Assembly (NCBI GenBank): GCA_037042915.1
Contig: CM073196.1
Span: forward strand, 2,108,001-2,172,000
From: Auricularia sp. M13
Taxonomy: Eukaryota > Basidiomycota > Agaricomycetes > Auriculariales > Auriculariaceae
DNA length: 64,000 nucleotides
Direction of reading: 5' to 3'
Shown here: positions 10,479 to 22,353 of the stretch, in pieces
Layout: every line of letters begins with the position of its first letter
Position numbering within the stretch: the first letter of the stretch is position 1
Translations under genes and position numbers: made by a program
The notes under the pieces: generated by a model
What the model was told of the DNA's origin: nothing
The model's input: only the letters and a program-made list of their open reading frames with translations
Databases searched by the model: none

Positions 10479-13141
10479 TCATCTGCGTCGAGAAGTGCGT
10501 ACACGCGTCGGGGTCTCGTCTTGAGCAGCCTGGGCGCGGCCGAAGGCGCTGGCGTTTGGATTCGTTGTCCAGGCCGACGAGCCTCGTAGGCTGTGAGCCA
10601 AACTGCCAGAGTCGCGGGATGACTGTGGAGCATCGTCCTGATCCATCGCCTCATCCACAGCGATCTCGTCCTCCTCATCTTCGCTGTCATCCGACATGTT
10701 TCCCTCGCCCGTCATGCCCCAGTCCTCGTCCGTATCTCCCTTGCGCCCAAAGTCCCAAACGTCCAGGTACGTGGCGTCCATCTTGTTGCTCGCCGCAACG
10801 CACCAACGTCCCTGGAAGACGACCTGCCAGACACCAGTAATGCCTGTCAAGAGGTCGCAGACAGGCGTGCCCTTACGGACGTCCCACATTTTTAGCGTGC
10901 CGTCTGAGCCGGACAGGACTTTGAATTCGTCGTGTTGGAAGCAAGTAATGGCACCTGTGTGCGCAGCCAGAGTATGCATGAGCTGCCCCGAGCCCGCGTC
11001 CCAGATGCGCAAGGTAGAATCGGCAGCGGCAGAAACGAGATGAGAAGATGAGAGACCAAGGAGGCCAACGAGAGAGGTGTGTCCTGTGAGCGTATGCTCA
11101 CACTGTCCCGTCGCTAAAGACCACACTCGAACGGTGCCGTCCATGGACCCAGAGCAGACTTGATTCCGCGCATGGTCCATGACAACGCTGTACACTGTCG
11201 AAATGTTCAAACATAAGCAATGTTCCAGGAGGAGGAAAGGAAAACTGACCCTTCTGAGTGTGCCCGACAAGGACCCACTTGCATATACCAGTGATAATAT
11301 CCCAGACGCGAACCGTGCAGTCATAGCTGCCGGAAACAAGGGTCCGGCCGCGAGCGGCAAGAGCTCGTACGGCGTGATCATGGCCCTCCAAAAGCCGCTC
11401 ATGGTAGGGATTATCGTCGACGTCCTCCTGCAATCAGCGTCGTCAACCAACGGACACCGTTTGAAGGGAGCAGGGAACATACCTCTGTAGGGTCGCCGTC
11501 ATCACCGTTATCAGCCCCATAGCATTTGTATTCCTCGTCACCCTCCCTGGGCAACTTCCAAACGCGAAGAGTATGATCACGGCTCCCGGTGACGATCAGG
11601 GTTCGCTTTGGCCAACGCTCGCGTCGCTTCGTGAACTCGTCGACCTCGACATCCACCCACACCGGCTTGACAATGGCGAGGCAGCGGACTGTGCTGGTGT
11701 GTCCGCCAAATACATGGGTGCAGCGACCCGTCTCGAGATCCCAGATGCGGACAGTGCGGTCCGTCGAGCCGCTCACGAGGGTGTTCTTGGTCGCTGCCAA
11801 AGCCCAGACACCCCCGTTATGGCCGTCGAGGGATTTCAACAGATGCCCAGTGAAGGGCGAATAAACGTGAATCGAATGATCGTCCGACGCGGAGATGATG
11901 CGGTTGTGGGAGAAAAGCAAACAGGTGACGACAGCAGAGCCATGAGCAGGGAAATTGAGGGAGCGGGGCGGATCGTTCTCGAGCCAACGCGTACGAGTCA
12001 GGTGTCGGGTCTTGAATAGGAGCTTGTACGGATGAGGGAGTGGCAGCGCGTCCGGCGGCGGTGGCATGCGTGCTCTCCGGGCGAAGACGGCGTCGGCGAA
12101 CGCGTGCTCGCTGCCGCCGCCGAACCACAGCTGGTTGAACTTGAGCAGCTCGCACCACAGCACGGGATCGGAGTCTATGATGGCGCGCCACGCTCGGGAG
12201 ACTCGCGACGCGCGAGCGAGAGCCGAGGACGGCAGATAGGAGAGGACTTGCGATGTCAGCTCGGGCGGCAGCTGGGTGAGGAAGTCGCGCGCGAGCGTCG
12301 GTGTGAGGACGGAGTGCACGGAGCGCAGGACTGGCAACGGCGAGTGGCGGATGAGGGTGAGCAGCAGGTGCGACTGGAGCTGCGGCGGGAGCGAGGAAAA
12401 ATGGGCGACGAGGTTGGGCAGAGTCATGAGCATGGTGAGCGAGAGGTCTGGCTGCAGCGGCGGCTGGGGCTGGGGCGAGCTGGCGCCGCTCGGGGGTGCG
12501 GAGGGCCACGCGCTCTGGTCGGGCGAGCCGTTGGGCGAGGGCAGCGGCGAGGGCGGGCCGGCGGTGTTGGGGGTGATGTTGCGGAGGTCGAGCGCGGCGG
12601 CGCGGGCCTTCTTGCGCGGCGGGGCGGCTGGCAGCTCGGCGAGGTCGGCCGACTCGACGCCGGACATGGGCGAGGCGGGGCCGGCGGCCGACGAGCGGGT
12701 GCGCTTGCGGGCGAAGCGTTCGATGGCCTCGTCGAGGGTGACGAACTTGTTCTCGCGGTCGAGGTCGTCGCGCCGCAGCATCTTCCAGCCCGAGCCCGAC
12801 GTCTGCTCCTCCTCGGCCATGTCGTAGTCGCCGCCGGCGCCGTCGCGGAACGTGCCCGTCGTGCCGTTCGGAAACGTCAGCGTGAACTCGCGCACGGACC
12901 GCGGCAGCGCAGCATGCAGCAGCGGGTACTGCTTCGGGTCCTTGGGCGACGACGGCGGCGGCAGCGGCGGCAGCGGTATCGGCGCGTAGGTCGTCGTCGT
13001 CTGCGTCGTCGTCGTCACTCTGCGCGCCGCCAGTCCCGCAGTCAGCCCCGGAATAACTCAGCCCAGTGAATACGCGCCCACTCACACTGTCGTGCTCACT
13101 GACGGCGCCAGCACAATCGAAGGCTGCGACCGCTGGGTCAT
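10479..13141 (-). CDS. CDC4: Cdc4/Fbw7-like F-box and WD40 protein (SCF substrate receptor)
   Basis: Substrate adaptor of an SCF ubiquitin ligase. Exons: 13141-13086, 13019-11483, 11427-11250, 11194-10479 (828 aa). Order: Pro- and Ser-rich N-terminus, a basic patch (PPRKKARAAALD), an F-box near residues 270-310 (LPPELTSQVLSYLPSSAL, RAWRAIIDSDPVLWCELL), then about eight WD40 repeats with VSGSTDRTVRIWDLETG, VTGSRDHTLRVWK, VSGSYDCTVRVWD and CSGSMDGTVRVWS. The C-terminus is an acidic, disordered tail. Phospho-degron binding is inferred from the family. A second in-frame ATG lies upstream at 13282. A repeated ACG/ACC run gives a poly-Thr start. Other F-box WD40 receptors (MetR/SconB class) are less likely. 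Confidence 0.85.
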
Positions 13142-15127
13142 GGCGTCCGGAGGCAGGTTGTGTGTTCCAACTCCGACGCCGACCCCTCGCTTTTCGGCAT
13201 CGAGGCGCGCGCTATGTGCTGTCGCGGTGGCAGTCGAGCCACCCGCGCGCGCTGGTGCGCCCACCCGCCTTGCCACCCGCATTCACTGTCCGCCGGCCGT
13301 CCAGGCACCAGACTCAGTCCTTGCTCGCGTGGGCGGCCGGACAATAAACGTGGAGAAGTGGCCCTGCACGCAGCGCAAGCCTCAACAGTCAAATGATCCC
13401 GCCATTCTGCGGACGGCTCCCTCTCCCACGAGCCAGCATCGCCCAATCCATTCATCCGAACCACGCTCGACACACATCGGACGCTGTGCGCACGCGACAT
13501 GGCTATCTTGCTGCTCACGCCCCAGCGCCTGAATTTCTCACCGTGACAGCGCATGCCGCAGCATTCAGGCTTTTACCACTTGCCACGATCCTGCATGCAC
13601 CATCTGCCACCTAGTACCTGAGGATCCGTATTCAAGCTCATGCAATGGAGTATGCTCCCGTTCGCAGAACCCTTCCATCCCGCAGAACTCGCGGGTCCTG
13701 CCAGTGCTCTCCTCTGTCACGGGCCTCTCCGCGCGGGAAGCTGCTCGTCACGTGTTTGCCATGCTCTGTAACCGTCAACTCCAGAACAGACTGTGAACCG
13801 TTCCGTTGTCCTGGTCCTGCGCTGGCTGTTCCGCTGTGTCCGTGCTCAGGGCAGACTCTGTGGCTCAATTGCTTGTATTCAGTGGCTGTCCGACGTATGA
13901 CTTCCTTTTCTCTCGACTGTCTCTCGCTTTCGGACGTTTCGCTCCCTTGCCCGCTGTCCCTCGCCCGTCAGCTAGCTTGCTACGGAGACACCTTGGACAA
14001 TCTTGACTCGCCATACTGCCCTTAACTGTATCCGCCCTGGATGTCTCCATTTGCCTCATGCAAGGATCAAAAGAAGGATCCGGCCTCACTGCGACCGCCG
14101 AACTCGCGAGGTGACTTTAGCCAACAATTGCTCGCAGTGGTGGGGCCGTCGAGTCGCCCAACCAGTGTGGTCTTGTCTGAGCGCCATGGTGTTGTATAGG
14201 CCGAGATCGCTCTGGATGTCGACTCGACAGCCGCAGCAACCTGTAGTGGCAATCATCCGACTCAGAGGTCTCGCTCTTAGCTGTAGTTTGTTGTGCTTGT
14301 GCTTGGTTGTCCTGTGGCGTCCGGGGACTGGCACAGTACTATTGCTTTCGTCGCACCACTCGTCACCTGGGGCAAATGCCTATTGGCACTCGCGTCAAAA
14401 GTCTCTCACCCCAATGCTGTGCGCACGGCTTCCTCAGTTGGACCGCATAAGTGATGCCGGTACTGGGGCCTGCGAATCCCCTCAGTGAGCGCCATGGATT
14501 TGTATTCATTATGTGCCTTGTACGTCTGCGATCTTTTAGACGCAACCGTGTACGCTTAGTCCCAGTAGCATGCGCTGAGAGGATTTACCCTTGGTGTATC
14601 TGGGGATCGGAGGGCAAGCAGTGCCTGGTATCCCGAAGACTGTCACAGCTGCTCGTACGATGCTGCAAACTCATCCAAGGGCCTCCCTCTCATTCTCCTA
14701 TGTGAATGGCCCGAACTTCAGGACGCACAGACGGTCCCAGCAGCCCGTATGGTCCGGTCGGAATCTCTTTTGCGGCGCATGCTCGGAAATCGAGGAAGTG
14801 CAGGTAGCAGCTGTGGATGACGCGGAAGAAATAGGCGTGCTCGGGAGTACGGCGAGGGCATGCGTAGATTGAAGGAGACGGGTACCGCTATTTTGGGTTG
14901 TTCGGAGGGCGACTGGAAAGCACTGATTGGGGCAGAGATTGGAAAGAGCGGAGGTGTTTTTCTGGGCGTGGGGGCAAACATGCCACAATAAAGCGCTTTC
15001 CCGTCTGGGGTCACATTCCAGTACACCGAACGAAGAACGCTTGTTTGCGTTGCTTAAAAGCCACGAGAGCTGCGAATATAGCGACGGTTTCTTGCACCAG
15101 GTCAGAGCTCTGTCCCTGCCGCTCGCG
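13142..15127. other. Gene-poor 2 kb region upstream of both flanking genes
   Basis: This is the largest space in the window and it separates two gene starts. Frames over 100 codons exist on both strands (for example 13138-13554 minus, 14003-14488 plus) but have no splice structure, family resemblance or coding-like composition. It probably holds long 5' leaders and regulatory sites for the Cdc4-like gene and the Zn2Cys6 regulator. An unannotated non-coding RNA cannot be excluded. Confidence 0.5.
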
Positions 15128-18100
15128 ATGGCGTACCCGCAGTACTTCATGCCTCACCCCCCGCACCACATGCAGTTCCCGCCGCCTGTCGCGCCCCAGC
15201 ACCGGGAGCCAGGCATACCGCAGCCGTCGCCACTCGCAATGGATGCGTCTATGAGCCAGCTTTTTGCCCCAGACTTCTTCACGTTCCAGCCGCAGCAGCA
15301 CATGCAGCAGCACCCGCACCCGCACGGCCAGCACCAGCAGGTCATGCCGCCGGAAATGCAGCAGCTGCCGCAGCCCATGAACATGAGCAATTCGCCCTCG
15401 TCCGACGGCTCGAACTCGCCCCAGGACCTGATCGCGCCGGGCCACGGCCACAGCAACGGGAACGGCAAGCGCGTCGCGGCGCCGTCCAGCAGCGTCAGCG
15501 GCAGCCGCAAGAAGGCGCGCAAGAGCGACAAGATCGCCGACGACGACTCGACCGACATCCTTACCCAGAACGGCGACAACGACAGCAAGGTCAAGCCGAC
15601 GCGCGGGTCGCGGTGCGTGTCTCCACCGCCAGCCGGCACACCTGACTAAGCTCTGCGCAGCGCCTGCACCGTCTGCCGCCGCCTCAAGATGAAGTGCGTC
15701 GGCGCAGAGCAGGGCCCGCCCTGCAAGCGCTGCATTACCGGCAACTACGAGTGCATATTCGAGGAGTCCAACCGCGGCAAGCGGTCGTCAAAGTACGCCA
15801 CACCGGCGCTCGAGATTGTGCCACAGATCTGACGTCCTGTCTCAGGAAGAGCGAACAATTCCAGCGCACTCTCAAGAAGATGGAGCGCACGATCGCGACA
15901 GTCCTCCAGTCGATCACTAACCCGGGCATATTGTCTATGCCTTCTGGCATGGTCTCACGCTCGCCGTCTCCCGCAGGCAACACGCACCCGCTCCTCGCCT
16001 CCCCATCTGAAGACAGCTCGGCTTTGCCCCCGCCCGCGGCCCACAACTCGCCCAAGCTGCATTCTCTGCCAGACAATGCGTTGAATCCCCTTGGTCTTCT
16101 CGCCGAAGCAAGCCTGGCGAACCGTCGTGCCAAAATGGCAAACAAAGCCAACGGAACTGCCAGTACGGCGGCCGATTCCGTGCCTCGCGTTGGCGTAGCC
16201 AATGACACGTACTTCAAGCCTGGTGAGTTAGTCTATCGTAGACATGATGAATCTCTTAACGCGGCGCAGGCCCGATGACAATCCTGCCACTGCGGCGACT
16301 GTTCATCGAGCGTCAGGTACAGCCCGAAATGCTCACATTTGTGACCACCGAGGAGGTCGTAGAGCTTTTCAAGATGTATGGCGTTTCATTCATTGTTGAT
16401 CACTACTAACGACTGCGCTCAGCTTTTTCGACCATATGAGTGTAGGGCGATCTCCTGTCTAAGGTAGGAGGACTGTTGGCTGACCCCGCACAGGTCCACG
16501 CCCCCGTTCTCGACCGTAATTTTCATACGCCGTCGTTGGTTTGCTCGCGGTCTCCGTTCTTATTGACAACGAGTGAGTGCTCCTTGGCGATCTTTTTTAT
16601 TTACAGCGGCCTAACGAGATGCATAGTCTGCGCCATCGCATCGAGGTTCTACACGGCTAAACCAGAGCTTTTCCCGCGCCTGGAGAATCTAGCCAAGAAG
16701 TTGGCTTTTAGCGTTCCCGAGCGAGGGTACAAGTCGGTGGAGGTATGCTTGCCATACCCGTCTGAAGGCCTTATTCGCCTCATCGTTTCTAGATCGTGCA
16801 GGCGTACCTGTTGCTGTCGTTGTGGGGCTGTGGCCCCACCGAGCGCTACGAACAGGATAAAACCTGGATGTTGCTTGGCATGGGGATACGCATGGCGACA
16901 GATCTTAACTTGCACCGCAAGACGTCCGTACCTCGTCAAAACACCCCTGAAGGCGTCGCCCGTGACAAGGAGGTCCGAAATAGGGAGCGTACTTGGATGT
17001 CCGTGTTCCACCGAGCTCAAACCCGTCCATGTTACTGACGGATATACAGCATGTGTTTCATCCTCGACCGTAGCTTCAGCGCGCAGATGGGCAAGCCGCA
17101 CTGCATCGCGGAGGAGTAAGCATCAGATTCGATAGCCCCTCCGCGGTGACTGATTTGACACTGGAAGCTTTACGATCCGCAATCTCCCGCAGTGGTACAA
17201 ACACCCTTTAGCAATCCCGACCGACTCCGCTCTGGCAGCGTATGCTGTAGGTCATGATTGCTAGCTTGGCTCCATTGCTCATCTACTCTAGGAACTGCAA
17301 CGTGTGCTATCTCGTAGTCTCGACTTTTTGTATTCCGGAACCAACTCGGTTTCTGGACTCCAAACGGACTGCGACTATCTCCTCGTCATCAAGACCATCG
17401 AGGCTCAGTTCATGGCGTGGCAACAAGAGTGGTACGAGAAGAGGTGCGCCCAAACTATAAGTATTTCACTATTTGCTTATGCTTGAATTAGCATACCTCG
17501 TAAGCGGACGGATACTCGTGTCGTTCAAATCATTCTCACATTATGTAGTAGAAGATGCGGACTTGACATATCGCGTCCCGATGGGACGATTCTACTTCAA
17601 CTACGCGATGCTGGTCGTCAACTCGTTCGGCCTGCAGAATGCCCTTGAACGCGCAGGTGTCGACATGGGACACTTCTTTGCGCGGTGCCATGCTTCCGCG
17701 ACCGCTTGCGCCACCATCGTCCGCGATGAACTTGGGCCTCTCGGTTACCTACAGTATTCGCCCGACTCTCACTTCGTCCAAACTTCGTACGCGGTCCTGA
17801 GCTTGTTGAAGGTATTCGCCCATCTTGCGATCCCGTACATCAATTCTTATTGGGACGTTTTTAGCTTGTGCGACCAGAGTTCCAGGCGTTCCTCGACAAC
17901 GAGGAGCAGACTCTCTCTGTGGTGTCCGACATCGCAGACTTGCTTGAGTCCATTGCCGTAGGGCCTTCTCACTCGCCGGCGCTCTATGGCACATTCCTTC
18001 GCGCCCTCATCTCGGCGAAGACCAATCCCGTCAAGGATGAGGGAGAATCTCTCGCGCAAGGTGATGGCGTAAGCGCGGAGGATGGTACGAACGCGTCCGA

Positions 18101-18561
18101 CCAGACTCTTGCTGCCTCGTCGAGCAACGGCAAGTCGATGACGATGGACGACTTCTCGCCGCTGGCAGATTTCCAGTTCTCTAGCGAAATGGGCCCCGTT
18201 GCAGATCTGTCGACCTTCCCTCCGACGATGATGGCTTCCTCCAGCGGCATCGACGACCCTGCGGGCATGATGACGATGGATAGTATCCTTAGCAATGGCT
18301 TCTGGGATAGCATGCTCGTGCCTGGTATGTTGTGCACCTTTCCATCTGGGTTAACTGACAGATTTCCTAGGATACTCAAACTCCCTGGAAGGGCTCAGCG
18401 GTGGCTTCGTGTTTGGCGCTGGCGGCAGCGGGCTCATAACGCCTCGTTTGGGCGGTAGTCCGTTCGCGTCAGGTACCAATACGCCCACTGGCGTTCGAGC
18501 AGAACCCCTCACGCAGAACAATATCAATGCTGCGTTTGAGCACGCCGAGAACGGTCACTAG
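15128..18561 (+). CDS. Zn2Cys6 transcription factor with Fungal_trans domain
   Basis: Fifteen exons: 15128-15612, 15661-15792, 15846-16222, 16270-16375, 16423-16441, 16494-16572, 16627-16742, 16793-16998, 17050-17115, 17168-17246, 17292-17443, 17492-17499, 17549-17811, 17865-18324, 18371-18561 (912 aa). A His/Gln/Pro-rich N-terminus and a basic patch (GSRKKARKSDK) precede the binuclear cluster near residues 164-191, spaced C-x2-C-x6-C-x8-C-x2-C-x6-C. A coiled coil (QFQRTLKKMERTIATVLQ) and the Fungal_trans domain (VQAYLLLSLWGCGPTERYEQ, MATDLNLHRK, RTWIMCFILDRSFS, AQMGKPH) follow. The C-terminus is acidic and Ser-rich. It should be a nuclear DNA-binding regulator, perhaps of metabolism; the target pathway cannot be read from sequence. 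Confidence 0.85.
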
Positions 18562-19110
18562 TACGCTGTCATTGCAAATTTGTTCCTGCATCCGTCGTAT
18601 TGCTATCAGGGCTTTGGGGTACAATATCTCACCGTATTTTGTTGAATCGCTGTACTGTACTGTTATGGAGTCTCTGCATGTTGTAGATATGCATTATCAA
18701 TGTGATCACTGCGCTCGAACCAATATCGACTTGCGGCAGGTGCCTATTCACTCCATCTCCGGATTGTCGGTCGCCACAGCACGAAATGACGTCTGTGCAG
18801 CACAAGCTGCCACCATAAAGGGGAATACTGAATTAGACGGGCCACGACTGCCACGAGAGAATGCGCGGCAAACGGAACAGTCAACGCGTCCTGTTGTCGG
18901 CGGTCCTCGGGAGGTGCATCGACCAACGGTATGTACACCTATTTCATGCTCCTAAAGGCACAGTCCAAGCTCTCACGCAAAGATGTGATGAGAAACCACG
19001 CGAGCTGTCAAGGGCAATCGGGACGCCGCGAAGTTCTCGCGAGTAAAGCGCCTCCGAAATCGGCATTCTCTCAGTGCAAGGTGCCCCAGCGAAGCTCGTG
19101 CCTAGAACAT
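18562..19110. other. Intergenic between convergent Zn2Cys6 gene and ASA1
   Basis: 549 bases with only short frames, interpreted as two 3' untranslated regions. Nothing else supported. Confidence 0.55.
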
Positions 19111-20643
19111 TCATCCGGTGGCAGAGCGAGCGTCTGCACCATCGAGGTCAATCAGGTTCCAAACAGTGACACGCGAGTCTTTGCTTCCTGCCGCCAACCA
19201 TCGAGACCGTTGCACGACCTCCTCCACTGTCATGGCGAGAGAATTCCCCGGATCCTCAGACATCGCTGTGGTGTCGGCGATGCTGTTGGCGAAAGCAACG
19301 CAGAAGCAGCTCTCTCGATGATAGACGAGTGTTCCCAGCGATTTGAAAGACTTCGTGGAATAGAGCCTGATTCTTGCGACCAAGCATGTCAGCATGCCAC
19401 GAGACCTGGGGTCTATTGGAGGCGTGAAAGCGACCCACTTTCCGTCCCAGCCTGCAACCGCGCAGATGCGTCCATCGGGCCGGATTGACACTGCAGCGTT
19501 GCCGGCGTGCTTGGTTGCAAAGGCCTTTGCGGGATTGTCCGTGGACCCCTTAATTGAAGAATCAGATTGGCTAAACAAGTGGAGACGGGGTCTTACGCTC
19601 AGGGAATATCGTCCGAGAAGGTCATCTGCGGAAACAGTAATGGCGAACGAGTTGTCCCTCGCAGCCGCCATGCCCATGACTCAAGGAAGACGTGAGCTAA
19701 GAGGGCAGTACACGTCGACCCGCAGTACACGAGCCGGTGCTCACCAGACTCGAGATGCAGCTTCGTCTGCCAGATTAATTGCCATCCCTGACCATTGACC
19801 GTAGGTCTTCCATCTGAAACATTGGTCCGCAAGTCGACTGTCCCACTTTCAAACGCAGTGACAAGCTGCAGACCATTGCGCTGGAACAAATGCAGGCTCA
19901 TGATAATTCCTGCGAGATGATGCGCTGTCGCCCTATCGTTTCGACTAATCGCGCACCAGTGTCACCTCTGCCGCGGTCGTCCGCGTCGGCTTCATGGCTT
20001 TGGCGCACTGTCCCTGCGCTTGCGCTCAGGCATCGGCGGTGCACCCCGCATTCGAACGCACCGATCGCGGCATGCAGGCGATCTCCAGATGGAAGAGACC
20101 ACACGTCGGCCTTTCGGCGGCATAAGGACGTTATTCGCCTGAACATTAGACCTGCTTCTTACGACGCTGGAATCAATCAGGTTGGGCAGAGCGATGAGCG
20201 CGTCATTTGCGCCTGGGTCGACAGACAGCGAAAAGCGGCAGAAATTGAGGGCATTGACGTCCATCGTCTTGAGCAGATTGGGCACGGGAAGTGCTGTGGT
20301 CGTGGCTGCATCCACCATAGGCGTGGCTTCTTCGGGCCTTGCCCACAGATGTAGCTTATTGTCTCTTCCATGCCTAGGCGACCTGAGCAAGCCAGAAACA
20401 GGACCAAGCACGATCTAGAGCTACGCACGTTATGACATACTCGTTCCATTCTTCTATGCCCAATACGCCGTCCGTATGGGGCGCCCACGACGCGATCGGC
20501 CGCATTGTCCTCGTCGAAGTTGCCACCACGACACCTTGGACATCGCCAGAGTACAATCTCTCGTTGTCGGACGAAAAGCTCAAAGCACTGAGTTGCGCCG
20601 AATGTAGCCGTAGAATGTGCTTGGGCGGGGGTGCTGTTGGCAT
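19111..20643 (-). CDS. ASA1: ASTRA-associated WD40 protein Asa1
   Basis: WD40 subunit of the ASTRA complex, which supports PIKK-family kinases such as TOR through the Tel2/Tti chaperone system. Eight exons: 20643-20429, 20373-20163, 20110-20062, 20013-19966, 19909-19745, 19679-19597, 19548-19439, 19366-19111 (378 aa). The start PPPKHILRLHSAQLSALSFS, then DNERLYSGDVQGVV, HGRDNKLHLWARPEE, DVWSLPSGDRLH, GIIMSLHLFQRNG, SIRPDGRICAVAGWDGK and WLAAGSKDSRVTVWNLI trace a seven-bladed propeller in the order seen in Asa1/GNB1L. Divergent from an unknown gene at 20864. Assignment to Asa1 rather than another small WD40 protein rests on this pattern. Confidence 0.83.
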
Positions 20644-20863
20644 GTGCGCAGCAAAATCTGGGTTGGTTGGCGGAAGAGTGATGAGGAGGTTCGGCACGTG
20701 ATCGTGGTTTTCTCGGAACCGGATATAATTTCGCTTCGCGACTACAAACTCCGCAGGCCACCTTTTCTTCCTCCTCTTTTCCTTGGACGAGTTTTTTCTC
20801 CGTCGGTGATCCCACGCAGAACAACAACAGGCGATATATTGTTTGGCCGCAACAGACCTCGAC
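20644..20863. promoter_or_regulatory. Divergent promoter of ASA1 and the unknown gene at 20864
   Basis: 220 bases between ATGs. A C/T-rich block at about 20760-20800 precedes the plus-strand gene. Confidence 0.4.
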
Positions 20864-22080
20864 ATGGACGGCAGTGACCACAGCGTGGTGGACGAGAACG
20901 CGGACAATGTAGAGCTGGAGATTCAAGTTCGTCCATCTCCCTGACCACCTAAACCTACTGACCATATGATGCATGCATACTCTTAGATTCGTGTTGAGTC
21001 GATTTGCGACCTTCTTGAGAAGCTCCCGAAGAAGACCGTGCGGGACATCCTCGACGACGTTGGCGTTAGCCTGTCTCCCAATGACGCAGGACTTCGAAGG
21101 ACCAAGTTCTCTCTCATCGCCGATGCACTGCAGCACATGCATGACGCGATGCACACTGGGGACGATCTGGTCGAACTGGACAAGGCAATTCGCTCGAAGG
21201 TGCGCGAATTGGTGGACTTGGGTCTTATTGCCGATCCTTGGGACGATGGCGAAGAGGAGGAAATCAGCAAGGATGTTAGTAGATTCCCCGGTATACGCTT
21301 CGCGATAAGCAGCTAACTCAAACATTCCAGGAACTGGTTCGCGAGCTGGTGTCGTACCTTGAAGAGTTTTCAGTAGACGACCTCCGACTCGTCCTCTCCG
21401 GGATAAGCTGTTCGTGCTTTCTCAAACTCAAGGGGCTGTCTCTGTCCTCTGAGGAACTTGCTTTCGCCTTCGGAATGCACCTGCAACACCAATTGGACGA
21501 AGGTAGCGATCTCTCTGTCGAGGCAAACGTGATGCGTCGCGTATACAACAAGTGTAGCGGAGACAGCGAGTCAGGGAGCGATTCCTGCGACGCTTCATCG
21601 ACGACCTACGACTCGTCGGACGACTCTCCTGACTTCAGCGACGAAGACGACCCCAATTTCGAACCAGTGGCGGCTCCTTTGCCTGCGCAGGGCCAACTTT
21701 TCGTAGGTTTATTCATGATGTTTACAGCTGAGCAGCCGTTAAACGCGTCTCAGAACCGAGTCGATAAGATGATGCACACGATGCTCGATCTCCCAAGGTC
21801 TATGATCGTTGAAATCCTGAAAGACGAGCGAATGATGTGGACATTCGCCGACCCCGACAGCAGCGCGACGAAGCAGGAGATGATAGATGCAACACTGGAC
21901 TTCTTGCGTAACGAAGTTACGCTCAACGGCGGGGCCGCCGGGACCAGCATCCAGGAAACGGAGGATGTTATCCAAGACCATGTCAATAGGCATCTTCGCT
22001 ATCTTGCCAACCGGCCGGTTGAACCTCGCGGACGTGCGAGACGCGACAGCAAGAGGCTCAGGCAGCTTCAGCTTTCCTAA
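20864..22080 (+). CDS. Unknown acidic protein
   Basis: Not recognised. Exons 20864-20926, 20987-21274, 21331-22080 give 366 aa. The N-terminal 110 residues are helical and acidic (ICDLLEKLPKKTVRDILDDV, DPWDDGEEEE). A central Ser/Asp stretch (SGDSESGSDS, YDSSDDSPDFSDEDD) is probably disordered. The C-terminal 130 residues look folded again (MMHTMLDLPRSMIVEILKD, ATLDFLRNEV) and end in a basic tail (RGRARRDSKRLRQ). A possible small intron near 21703 was rejected because reading through keeps frame. No catalytic motif, signal peptide or membrane segment is visible. The short clean exons and codon pattern support a real gene. Confidence 0.65.
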
Positions 22081-22353
22081 TCGTTGTGGGAGAATAAGCG
22101 GTTGCCGTGACGGTGTGCCCGCGACTACGACGACAGACATTGTTCACACTTACATGTATTTACTGTAGCTATAGCGCCTCAATCATCCTGGCACGTGCGA
22201 GTACATAAATCTCCACCGTCGTGATCTCCTTGTCCTGAATATGCAGATTTTGTTTGGTCGCGATCACGTGCAGCGCACTTTGGCTAAAAATATCTGCACT
22301 CAAAAATATCTCACTCCGCTCGTTCCCTTCACTTCACTTGCTGCCGTGCCCAG

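Noticed and set aside
12032-13069. Plus-strand 345-codon frame across the same exon
   Set aside because: Antisense shadow of the Cdc4-like exon; Arg/Gly/Glu-rich composition with no domain.
11817-13085. Minus-strand 422-codon frame overlapping the Cdc4-like gene
   Set aside because: Begins with GTG, is extremely Arg/Ala/Pro-rich and is the shifted-frame shadow of a GC-rich exon whose other frame encodes the F-box and WD40 repeats.
21703-21727. A 25-base intron in the unknown acidic gene
   Set aside because: Too short, and reading through keeps the frame open with similar composition.
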